Source: Podochytrium sp. JEL0797 (Eukaryota > Chytridiomycota > Chytridiomycetes > Chytridiales > Chytriomycetaceae). Taken from it: a DNA stretch of 45,245 nucleotides. Positions 1 through 12,129 of the stretch are shown one piece after another. The notes beneath the pieces were generated by a model. It did no database searches, was not told the origin of the DNA, and saw only the letters and a list, made by a program, of their open reading frames with translations. A program made the position numbers and the translations under genes. Location: NCBI GenBank assembly GCA_027596195.1, contig JADGJG010000096.1, positions 1 to 45,245 on the forward strand, given 5' to 3'. The first letter of the stretch is position 1, and each line of letters starts with the position of its first letter.

Positions 1-121
1 GTCCACAGGAGAGGCTCAAAAATATTTGTGATAATAGATACGTACAATGTACGCAGATTTAGTTATCACACTAAATAGAACAGATACTACACTTGATCTT
101 AGCCAATAGGCTTGAGAGGAT
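1..121 (-). ncRNA. U2: U2 spliceosomal snRNA (3' end cut by window)
   Basis: Read on the minus strand, the sequence downstream of position 121 carries the hallmark U2 5' region: a stem-loop I-like segment, then GGCTAAGATCAAGTGTAGTA and TCTGTTC. This includes the GTAGTA element that pairs with the intron branch site. An ATTTTTGAG stretch near the window edge (about positions 15-25) fits an Sm-binding site. The 3' stem-loops lie outside the window. U2 forms the U2 snRNP, which selects the branch point of introns, and the many short introns here need it. The 5' end at about 121 is inferred by alignment to the known U2 start; a TATA-like box lies about 31 bp upstream. Confidence 0.93.
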
Positions 122-870
122 TGTAAGGAATAACAGAAGGGGGGGAACGACCTATTTATACCTATTTTTGGGGGGGGATCGGAGAATTGCGCAGTTTTGC
201 GAAAGAGATTTTCTGGTGGTTGCACGAAAACCGACTGCGCACGGGTCTGATTGGCCAGGGGACGAAATGACGCCATGGGATCGGAGAATTTCTTCCAAAC
301 TTCCGCTTCCTCTTGACCCGTGGACGCACACAACCTCTCCCCTATCTCTCCAACTAGCACCTTCCTTCTATATTAAATGCCGTAAAAAACTTTTGATTTG
401 GTCGTTGTTTATTTTTTGTGCGCACCTTATTCACGAGACACTTCCGATAACATTACTGACAGTGAAGAGTTACAAAGAGGAGGCATTTTTAGGGGACATC
501 ACCAGGAAAGGGACTGTTTCCTATCATTTAGTTGCTCCGCTGGGCAAAAGGAAACAAAGCAGCCAGCACAGCACGATCGAGCAAGAATATTCAATTCATT
601 CACGTTCAAATACTTCTCAGACAAGAAATATTCAAATAATATCGAATCGTGACTTGGAATTTTTGTTTTCAAATTTGTTTTCTGGCTTGACTTCTGCATG
701 CGCTCTATTTTCCTTTCTTTCTCCAAAATCGATGGAATAGAATAATTTGTGAGTGATCTTTGGGAAAGGCGGAAAAAAGATCGAAACAAGAATTCGGGAG
801 GCACGTTCCCTAAAACGCGATCGCACCCCGCCTCTTTCTCATCCAAAACCCTCTATTTATCCAGCTCGCC
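122..870. other. Intergenic region between U2 and SEC15
   Basis: About 750 bp separates the divergent U2 and SEC15 genes. Overlapping ORFs occur on both strands, but none shows recognisable protein features. The stretch probably holds the two promoters: the U2 TATA-like box at 153-160 and a weak TATTTAT at about 853, just before the SEC15 start. I see no tRNA boxes or repeats. Confidence 0.5.
153..160 (-). promoter_or_regulatory. TATA-like box of the U2 gene
   Basis: On the minus strand positions 160-153 read TATAAATA. They lie about 31 bp upstream of the inferred U2 5' end, the usual spacing for a TATA element. A proximal sequence element could not be recognised by eye. Confidence 0.5.
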
Positions 871-3592
871 ATGCCGGACGCGGCCAACTCAGAATCCGTT
901 GGAGAAGACTTTAACAAAACTTCATACACTGTCAAAACGATTCTGCAAAGCGGTCAGGAGCAACCATTCAGCGACCACCTCACCCAGTTTATTGCAAAGA
1001 AGGAGGATGAGATTGAGAAGATGTGTAGCTTCCATTATCAGGTTTGCTTCGACGCGGGGTTTTTTTGCCAGCCATTCAAACGCGCTGTTAGGAATTCGTT
1101 CAATCCGTGGAACAGCTTGTGAAAGTAAGCCTCGGGACGGCGCATTTGAAAACAAAGATTATGACCTTGAATTTGGAGTTGCAAGAGGCCGGGACGACCA
1201 TTATCGAAAAGGTGCGTGCAGGTGTCTCGCGGGCGACCTGCCCGCTTCCCCGAACACCGAAATTGACAAAACCCCTCCTGGAAAAGGGGCGTATGTACAT
1301 CTTTTCGCGCCTCGAACTCTCTTGACTCTCATTCTAACGCGAAAAATAAATGCAGAGTTAACGAAAAAAAAACACGTGTGGTTGCAATAGCCGCACTCTC
1401 GATTGGCGAAAAGCGTGAAATCAAACAAGTCAATGACACGCACGGACATAGCATTTCGTTGAATTTAATGCCAATGAGGAGCTGGATGGTAAGCTTTTTG
1501 AGATGTTTATCTTATGCTGGTTGGGGCACGTTGTCTGACGCATCGATTTGGCCCCCAGTGTTTGACGTCGCGACGGAGCACATTGACATCAAACCTCTTT
1601 TTAAATGCATCCACATTCATGCTGTGCTGGGGAAACGCGCGAAATTCACTGAGCAGTTAGAAGGGCATCGCAGGGTAAAAAAATATTCGCTTTTAGTTTT
1701 CCGTCCTCTTCACTAATCGACATATGTACACCTCATTTGCGTTCTGCTTTCCCAGACCCAAGCCGACCTTCTCTTTGAATCCAGCTTCCAACTCAACTGC
1801 GACGACCTCAAAGGATTCGCAATCTACTTGCAAGACGCTGTCGGATTCTTTATCGTCGAAGCAGTAATCAATCACGCACCACGGTCGAACATCTGTGGGA
1901 AATCTCGGCAGAGAAGCTGAACAAGATTGTGGTGGAAGGGTTGCGTGGATGTCAGGTAACGACGCTCTGTTCTCGGACGACTTTCGTTCAAGAAGCTGAC
2001 AACCCCCTCGAATTACAGAATCCCGAAGCGTTCTTTAAAATCAAGCAAAATCTTTCGTCATACGTTCAAACGGTGGAAGGCTATGGATATGCGGTGGAAA
2101 AGCTCAAAGCCTTGATTCTGTCGCTCTTTGATAGATCTCTGGATTTTTCTGAGCCTGCTTCTTGATAGACGATCGAGGAAGACGATTGCACCCCCGTCAT
2201 CGTCGACAGCATGGAAGAATACACAATGATTATGACTGCAATCCGTTTTGAAGAGAGGATTCCAGCTGGATCAAAGTAAGAATAACCCCGCCTCTACTTC
2301 TGTTCGTTTGACGAACGCGAAAAATACAAAGGTTTCCACGCGCGTTGGCGTTTTCCAAAACGGTCCCAGACTGTTGCTACTTGATCAAAACATACGTGCA
2401 TGGATTTTATCGCTTCTCCAATGGATTTGATCAACACCATAGTGAGATGGACGATATGCTGAGAAAGGTGTGTACTTTTTGTAGCTTCAAGCGGCGAATC
2501 TTTGAATGACCATTTCACAAAACATCCACAGTCTCTTGAGGGGATTCTAATCAACACTGTTGGTGCATCACTGTCTCGTACACTGGTTGACTGTGAACTC
2601 GGATAATGCATTCAAACCATGATCACAGAGAATATTTCACAATCGCGATGGCCGAGTTAGAGCAGATCTTCACGGAAAAGAAGTAAGTTCAACCCCTTCC
2701 TTGAGCTACGCTACTGACTTTGTTTTGAATTTTTGAGAACCAACAAGGCCCAAGTGTCGTTGCATGCGGCCAAATTCTTTGTCGATTTCAGAGGCGTTTG
2801 CGAGAAGCGAATCGCGAATCTGATCGACAAGAATATTGATTCAATCTTGAAATCACAGGTCCATTACGAATGGTTGGTCTCGCGAGTACTTTTTGTCTTG
2901 CGGTGAGAAGCTAAACGCTCGCAAATTCAAAAACACAGGACCATGCATACCAGACCCAGCTTGTATCTCCAAAGTAAAAAACCACCTTTTTCGCGTATTC
3001 CCCACTGATTTCAGATGCTCGCAGATATCGCCAACTTTCTGAACCTCACAAGCGCCGAACTCTCAATCCTCAGCCTCGAAGGAAAACAGAGAATCTATCA
3101 ATCCGTACTGCGCCATGTAGGCGACGCGCTCGTCTACCTCATAACCATCAAGTCAGGCAAAAAAATCGGTTTGCACTTTCTCGAGAGTTTCCAAAAGGAC
3201 GTGCTGTTTCTCGAGAGCTTTGAGAACTGCTTGGATAGTTCTGCGCATATTGATTAAATGTTTGCAGAGTTGAAGCAGGTAATTTGGTGAATGGGTGCGA
3301 GGAGAGAAAGGGCGTTCGCTGGTTTCAATATCCCAACAGACGATCGCGTTTCTGCTTTGCGAAAACTATGAAACCTACAACGACGCATCGATCCGAAAGA
3401 AGCTCTATGACAAAGTCAACCCAACGAATCCCAACGAATTTGCTGGTTCTACTCGAGAAAGTGAAGCCGGAAGCCGCGTTTATGGTTGGTTTGTCGGCAG
3501 CACAGAAGCTGCAGATGAAAGGAATCGAAGCTGTACTGAAGCAACTACGCGAGGCATCGAAACCACCCGCTCCCTCCCCCGGTGCCGTGTGA
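871..3592 (+). CDS. SEC15: Exocyst complex subunit Sec15 (EXOC6), frame-disrupted
   Basis: Sec15 is an exocyst subunit that tethers secretory vesicles to the plasma membrane and binds Rab GTPases. Diagnostic stretches appear in order: the N-terminal helical region (VEQLVKVSLGTAHLKTKI), FKCIHIHAVLGKRAKF, LQDAVGFFIVE followed by TTVEHLWE, VEGYGYAVEKL, FSKTVPDCCYLIKTYVHGFY and the C-terminal LLVLLEKVKP. Introns are clear at 1042-1091, between HRR and TQADLL, and elsewhere. The frame breaks near 1890 and near 2602 (each -1 or +2) and near 3430, where a 10-bp unit CCCAACGAAT is duplicated and shifts frame by +1. An in-frame TAA lies at 3255-3257 unless a 30-nt intron removes it. The 1212-1357 splice choice is ambiguous. 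The identity is firm. Whether the gene is functional is open; consensus errors or a pseudogene are both possible. Confidence 0.88.
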
Positions 3593-3662
3593 ATAAAATT
3601 CCATCTGTTTCGTCCGAGAAAGTGCCGATTGAATTTTTTCCAACTTTTTCCTTCTCGGAACC

Positions 3663-6676
<3,014 letters not shown>

Positions 6677-6744
6677 ACTGAAATTTGATGGGGTTGGGGA
6701 TATTATGATTTTGTTTTGAGAGAACGAGAAAAGAACAACATTCA

Positions 6745-7930
6745 TCACTGCAACAAGGCATTCAACTTTTGCAGCAACACCTCATTCTCCTCTTCAGTCC
6801 CGATACTGATTCTCAAACACCCCGTGCACCCCAATTCATTCCCTCTGAACCGCACAACAATACTCTCCACCTCCGCCAACCGCTTATACACCGAAAACGC
6901 AATCTCATTACACGGCACCCCCTTCCCATCCACAACCTGCGCCATCACAAAGTTTCCATCGTTGGCCCCAAGAATGGCACCCACTTTCGAAAGCTTTTGC
7001 AACGCGAGAATCAGCAGGTCGCGTTGAGACGCGATTTTGGCCACATTGGCCTCCATCTGCGCGATTCCGGCGGGTTCGAGAGCTGCGATGGCGTATTTGC
7101 TGGCCAAGGTGGACACATTGTAAGGGGCTTTGGTGTTGTTGAAGATTTGGGTGATGGAGGGGTCGGCGATGGCGATTCCGACTCTGTTTTTTTTTGATGG
7201 TGGGGTGTGGTGAGGGGAGCGAAGGAGGAACTCAAATCGCGTAAAACGAACCTGATTCCTGCAAGACCAAACGACTTGCTCAACGTCTGAATGACAATCA
7301 AGTTGAGGTATTTGGCAGTCCAAGTGGCAACAGAAGACGGCTCCTTGCAAAAGTCAATGTAGGCCTCATCAACGACAACCACCCCCGCGTATTCTTCAAA
7401 TTCGAGAATCTCCTTGATATCCTTTTCCTCCAGCAAAGTCCCGGTTGGGTTTCCAGGCGAACACAAGAACACAACCTTGATCGACTTGTCCGCCGTAAGC
7501 GCCTTCTTGATTTCGCTCGGCACGATCGAGAACTTCCCATTGGTGACATCCAACGGCACCTTCACAACGCCCACATCGTTGATATTCGCACACACAGTAT
7601 ACATCCCATACGTCGGCGGACAGATCAAAATTCGATCCTTCCCAGGCACACAAAAGACCCTTATCGCCAGATCAATCGACTCATCAGATCCAACACCCAC
7701 GAAAAAGAAGTCCGTGCTTGGAACGCCGCGGAATGCCGGGAGGCGAGTCTTGAGTGCGGTCTGGTGCGGGTAACGCGCGAGCTGGTCTTCGGCGTCGGTG
7801 GAAACGGAGGGCCGAACGAGTTTTCGTTGGCGTCGAGGAGAATGCCCGAAGAGTAGTCGTCACGGGCGCAGCGGTACGGCTGGAGCGCGAGGATGTTGGG
7901 ACGCACGATTGCGTTCAAGTCAAAGGGCAT
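6745..7930 (-). CDS. HIS5: Histidinol-phosphate aminotransferase
   Basis: This PLP enzyme transfers an amino group from glutamate to imidazole acetol phosphate in histidine biosynthesis. The protein begins MPFDLNAIVRPNILALQPYR and contains LLDANENSFGP, RYPHQTALK, FFFVGVGSDESIDLAIR, CPPTYGMY, LCSPGNPTGT, VVVDEAYIDF and the PLP-lysine motif TLSKSFGLAGIRVG. One intron of about 60 nt splits AGIR from VGIAIADP. The C-terminus (VVRFRGNELG, LRISIGT) is intact. Two lesions are visible. Near 7798 the frame shifts by -1 between GPPFPP and DAEDQLARYP. The usual RYPDPHQ is RYPHQ, a 6-nt loss between ACCCG repeats. All recognised catalytic motifs remain, so sequencing error is as likely as decay. Confidence 0.9.
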
Positions 7931-8242
7931 TTTTTAATCTCGTTATCGTTGGAGGAATCATGGAGAAATCAGATGTCATGGGATTCTGCAATTCGCTGGG
8001 ACAAAATCGAATTGGTCAAAATGCTGCATTCATTTCTCTACCTTACTTTATCGTTTTACCCGGGCTAAGGCAGAGCTTTTCCAAAGACCCCCACAGTGAA
8101 AACGCCAGGAAAGCGCGTTGCCGTTTTCGCTCTGCCGAACAAACGCCCACCCACCCACATCATGAACAGGAATACCAACCAAGAATAACATTACTATTGA
8201 TTTGAAGAAGGTGTCAATACGTGTTCAGAAAGTATTTAACCC
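7931..8242. other. Intergenic region upstream of HIS5
   Basis: About 310 bp between the HIS5 start (minus strand) and the phosphatase remnant. It presumably holds the HIS5 promoter. I see no convincing ORF and no start codon that would restore the phosphatase remnant. Confidence 0.4.
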
Positions 8243-8817
8243 TACCTCGAACTTTATCTCGACTCGATCGACACGTTCCTGTTTGACTGCGATGGTATGT
8301 CAGCGATCGCAGTTAATTATTGACCCCCTCAAAAACACACTCCAATTCCCGGCCACCAAAAAAGTCTATGTCCTCGGCATGTGCGGCCTCAAAGAAGAAC
8401 TCGAAAACGAAGGAATCCGTCACCGCTCCGACTCAGACAACCTCCAAACCATGTCGGAAATTTCATCCATCAAGCACGACCCAGAAGTCGGCGCAGTCCT
8501 GTTTGGTTTCGATTTGGACCTCAATTACAAGAAACTCGCATGAATTAGTCGTGATGGCGCCGTTGGGACCCACCCGCAAGCCAACTGTGATTGGAAAGCC
8601 CGAATCGACCATGATGGATGTGATTGTCGACAAATTCCACTTGAATCGCGAGCGGACTTGCCTCGTCGGGGATCGATTGGACACGGACATTTTGTTTGGG
8701 AAGCACGGTGGTCTCAAGACGCTTTTGGTGTTGACGGGGGTGACGCCCAAGGAGGGGTTGGAGAAGCAGGCGATTCGGGCGGATTATGTGATTGATTCGT
8801 TAGGGTACCTTTTCTAG
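8243..8817 (+). pseudogene. Degenerate copy of the PHO13/PGP-type phosphatase
   Basis: This is a broken paralogue of the phosphatase gene at 10135-11184. It keeps DSIDTFLFDCDG (HAD nucleophile motif I) with an intron donor GTATGT straight after it, as in the sister gene. It then jumps to LQFPATKKVYV, losing the exon with the cap-domain start and the TNNST motif. Sequence from KKVYVLGMCGLKEELENEG to LDLNYKKLA resembles the sister gene. After a stop, the C-terminal part resumes (VIGKPESTMMD, CLVGDRLDTDILFG, ADYVIDSLGYLF). No start codon is found in frame upstream of DSIDTF. I call it a pseudogene with at least two internal deletions. Without transcripts, a short functional product cannot be wholly excluded. 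Confidence 0.82.
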
Positions 8818-9007
8818 AAATAAAAGAGAATTATTGAAAGTTTGGAAATTGGAAATACTATGAAGGGATGGGATTGACGAGCTATGATATATCTGAGAAA
8901 GAACGCGTAAGATTTAAACCGGCGATTTTACAACTTGATTTGAATTGCCGAATCGATTCGAAATTCGAAATTCGAAATTCTACACGCGTCAAAAAAGAAA
9001 CGAAAAG

Positions 9008-9894
9008 ATGCGCAACGTGGTAGTAGTGACAAGAGGTTTTTTGCGCGTCGGCATCCAGATTGGCTGATCATCATCACGGGCTCATCGGAAGCCTCGGCGA
9101 CGGCCGCCGCCCAAGAAATGGGCCTTGCAAACGTCGAGGCTTCCGCACTGGCGCTGTCGTCGCTCGAAGCCGTCGCGTCGTTCGCCGCCGCGCTTCAGAC
9201 GCGTTTCGAGACAGACAAAACGCTGCGTCTCGCGGCACTTTTGTGCAACGCCGGAATGTCAAACACAATGCTGCAGCTCTCGAAAGACGGCTACGAAATG
9301 ACGTTTGCAGTCAACCATTTGGGTCACTTCCTTCTGGTCAAGAAACTGCTGCCCTTGATGGAACGCGACTCGAGCCGCCTCATCAACGTGTCCAGCGACA
9401 CCCATGACCCTGCCAAGAAAACGGGCCTTCCGTCCCCAGACTTTGTCTCCCCGCGTGATCTTCTCTTCACTTCCACCACCAATCCTCCCGCAAGCTTCGA
9501 CAGCCAGAAAGCTTACACAAGCTCAAAGCTGTGCAACGTGCTCTTCACGTATCACTTGAACAAGCTTCTTCAAGAAAGATCCAGCAACGTGACGGTGAAC
9601 GCGTACAACCCCGGATTTATTCCCTCGACGGGACTCAAGCGGAACCAGTCAGCAGTTGTTCAGTTCCTCATGGTGAATGTTTTGCAACCCATACTCAGTT
9701 GGCGTGGTGTTACTTCGTCGCTTGAGCGTTCATGTGGGTTCCTGTCGCGTCTTGTGGATGACGACGTGTTTGCAAATGTTTCTGGAAAGTACTTTGACAT
9801 TGATATTGAAGGCCTTAGTAGTGAAATGTCGCACCGCGAGAATCTGCAAAAGGAATTGTGGGATTTGTATGAGGAATTAACTTCATCGATCTGA
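9008..9894 (+). pseudogene. Short-chain dehydrogenase/reductase, damaged N-terminus
   Basis: The body is a classical SDR of the protochlorophyllide-reductase/retinol-dehydrogenase-like type. It has RHPDWLIIITGSSEASA (second Rossmann strand), LAALLCNAGM (NAG motif), VNHLGHFLLVKKLLPLM, INVSSDTHD, the catalytic AYTSSKLCN (YxxxK) and VNAYNPGFIPSTGL. An ATG at 9008 gives MRNVVVVT, the usual first strand. The TGxxxGIG nucleotide-binding loop is missing, and the frame shifts between VVVVTRG and FFARRHPDW. As written, the protein could not bind NAD(P) normally. Either a short deletion removed the glycine loop or the assembly lost a few dozen bases. From FFARRHPDW to the stop the frame is open and conserved. 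It lies between phosphatase copies. Confidence 0.78.
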
Positions 9895-9964
9895 TTGCAT
9901 AAAAAACTCGATTGCAAAATTCTTCCCTGCCCTGACGATAAGGAAAGGTGGTGAGGAATGATAT

Positions 9965-10025
9965 AATACTGGCAGATTTTGTGATTGATTCGTTGGTGGC
10001 TTTTTCTAGAAACAAAAGGGAATCG
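9965..10025 (+). pseudogene. 3'-terminal fragment of a third phosphatase copy
   Basis: GCAGATTTTGTGATTGATTC and the following bases match the 3' end of the degenerate phosphatase copy near 8780-8840. They encode ADFVIDSL, the family's C-terminal signature, and continue past the stop position with matching 3' flank (TTTTTCTAGAAA, then AAAAGGGAATC). Nothing upstream resembles the rest of the gene. This is a relic of an older tandem duplication lying between the dehydrogenase and the better preserved phosphatase gene. Confidence 0.72.
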
Positions 10026-10134
10026 TTTGTTGGAATGTACACGTGTTTGGAAAGTGAGGTGAGTCATCGGGCTTGGCCAAACGCCAGAAAAAACAAACAA
10101 CCAAAAAATCAAAAAAAAACAACTTTACAACGCA

Positions 10135-11184
10135 ATGGTTGGCCAGCTGCTCAAATCGAACGATCAGAAGTTCATCGACTCTATCGACACATTCCTCTTT
10201 GACTGCGATGGTAAGCTTCCTGTCCAAACTTCAACTGAAATCCAAATAGGAAAAACTGAATCGAGCCTGGGATACTGACCGCAACGACTCAGGCGTACTC
10301 TGGCACGGCGACTACCCCATCCCTCGAGTGGCCGAGGTCCTCGACAAGCTGAGAAGCTTGGGCAAACGAGTTCTGTTTGTGACCAACAACTCGACCAAAT
10401 CTCGCCACCAATACCTCCAAAAGTTCAAAGAATTGAACATGGAAGCCTACGTGGTACGTCCTTCAAACTGCCCTTTCAAACTGCCACTCCGTTTATTCAC
10501 TTTCTAATTCGCCAGGACGAAATCTTTGGAACCGCCCTCGCTTCAGCCTGGTACCTCAAACACGTCCTCAACTTCCCCACCACCAAGAAAGTCTACGTGT
10601 GCGGACAGGATGGAATGCAAGAAGAACTCGATCACGAAGGAATCCGTCACTGTGGTTCTTCTTTTGACAACGTGAACGTCAAATCGTTGGCAGAAACGGG
10701 CCACATTCAACACGATCCCGAAGTCGGCGCCGTGCTGTTTGGATTCGATATCGACATGAATTACAAGTCCGGAATGCCATTTTCTCGCGACAAACCTCGA
10801 CTTGACGACCCCGGTACGAATGCTGTATACGCGTTATCATGAAACGCTGACCTTTTCAATTTTCTCTAGAACCCAAACAACCCCTCAGCCAAATTCCTTG
10901 GCGCCGGCGCACTTCTTCAATCTCTCACCGCTCCGTTGGGACGACAACCCGTGGTGGTTGGAAAACCCGAGTCCGTCATGATGGACATGATTTGCGAAAA
11001 GTACCCGCTGGATCGTCAAAGAACTTGCATGGTTGGAGACACTTTGAGAACGGATATCTTGTTTGGACACAACGGCGGAATCAAGACGCTGTTGGTGCTG
11101 TCGGGAATCACGTCCCCAGTGGGGTGCGAGGAGCAAGAGATTCAAGCGGATTATGTGATTGATTCGTTGGCAAACTTGTTTTAA
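10135..11184 (+). CDS. PHO13: HAD-family 4-nitrophenylphosphatase / phosphoglycolate phosphatase (PHO13/PGP)
   Basis: This HAD hydrolase belongs to the eukaryotic PHO13/PGP family, which hydrolyses 2-phosphoglycolate and other small phosphates. Motif I is FLFDCDGVLW, with the two catalytic aspartates. Motif II is FVTNNSTKS, the third motif is VVVGKPES and motif IV is VGDTLRTDILFG. The gene starts MVGQLLKSND, with introns after DCDG and after MEAYV and a third before NPNNPSAKF. One lesion is visible. After FDIDMNYK the expected LAYAY-type segment is missing and the frame is wrong. The next frame gives SPECHFLATNLDLTTP, which fits the family and splices in phase to the last exon. So a deletion of about 30 nt lies near 10768. 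The stop TAA is only a few bases from the convergent gene's stop. Confidence 0.85.
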
Positions 11185-11187
11185 TAT

Positions 11188-11981
11188 TCATTTCTTATAA
11201 CGCTGCATGGTCGCGTTCAGTTTATCACATTTCGTGTCCAGCCGATTCGCCATTTCAACCACTTTTCTATCGAGAGCTTCGAACCGCTTTTGGAAATCAA
11301 TCTGGAATGTGGCCAAGCTTTCCATGACCACTGTGCGATAGAAATCAGCTTCAGATTTCAAACAGATCCACGGTCACCTTTCAAATCAATCGATCTCGCG
11401 CGTTCCAACAACTCTAGTTGGACAATTTGTTGCTCCATCGCTTCGATTGTTCGGTCGGCCGTGTTTTGAGGGCGCGTTTCTCCCATAGTCGCACTGAATC
11501 GCGACAGTTTCGCGTCTTTTTTGCCGTATGAGAAAGCAGGGTCCATTCCGTGAATTTTATCAAGCTCTGTAGTGAGGGATCCATCTTTGAAACTGTTTTG
11601 CATCAGATTCTGTCTCTTCGGCGATTGGCATTCAAGCAGAAATGCAAACCTCTTTTCAAGCCTCGGAATCACGTCTTCGGGGCACTCAAATTCCAGAATA
11701 AAGCTCTTTTCTTCGCCAGTGAGTTTGATGTGCAAATTGGCGGCTTGAAAGTTCTTTTCGAGGAACCACAAGAGGTCGGGTTGTGTTTCCTTGAGTATCA
11801 GGCATGGTTCAGTTTCCGGCATCAATCCAAATAGTTTCATAGGCGCGTTATTACCTTCCAGACCTGCAAGAGAAAGTGAGGCATCAGCATCAACACACCC
11901 ACCCACAGAGGAAACAACCGTTCTCACCTGCAACGCGAACCCAGATTTCGCCACAAAAGACACGAGCTTCAGTTCACTCAT
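11188..11981 (-). CDS. Unrecognised coiled-coil protein
   Basis: I do not recognise this protein. The likely start is MSELKLVSFVAKSGFALQ. An intron of about 65 nt with good GT-AG borders follows, then VWK, a second intron, and ETQPDLLWFLEKNFQAANLH. A long exon is followed by a 47-nt intron near the 3' end, after RARSIDLK. The final exon is VVMESLATFQIDFQKRFEAL to DKLNATMQRYKK. The first 100 residues look like a small globular domain. The second half is rich in charged heptads (TADRTIEAMEQQIVQLELLE) and should form coiled coils. It is convergent with the phosphatase gene, with stops 4 bp apart. A structural or cytoskeletal adaptor is possible, but this is a guess. Confidence 0.6.
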
Positions 11982-12129
11982 TCTCAGCAACTTTTCTATT
12001 GTTGCCGATTATTGTTCATGATCAGATTTTCACCTCCGATCCGATCCATTGTTTTCCAACTTTGCTTTGCTTCGATTTTGATTTGATTTCTTTCGTGCGG
12101 AACACTTTCCCCACCGGCACCAATCGGCC

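Noticed and set aside
1042..1091. Programmed frameshifting to explain the SEC15 frame breaks
   Set aside because: No slippery heptamer or downstream pseudoknot is evident, and breaks at several unrelated sites argue for mutation or consensus error.
3255..3257. Reassignment of TAA as a sense codon, suggested by the in-frame TAA in SEC15
   Set aside because: TAA ends conserved genes here, including the eL29, EXO1, mitochondrial IF-2, H2A and PP1 copy 3 genes. A mutation, a short intron or an error is simpler.
8243..8817. Retroposed (LINE-type) origin of the 5'-truncated gene fragments
   Set aside because: The phosphatase relic keeps an intron donor and the MCM8 fragment keeps an intron. No poly-A tails or target-site duplications are evident, so DNA-level duplication fits better.
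11330..11376. A 29-nt ultra-short intron in the coiled-coil orphan
   Set aside because: A 47-nt intron with the same donor and a better CACAG acceptor also keeps the frame and fits the intron sizes of the window.
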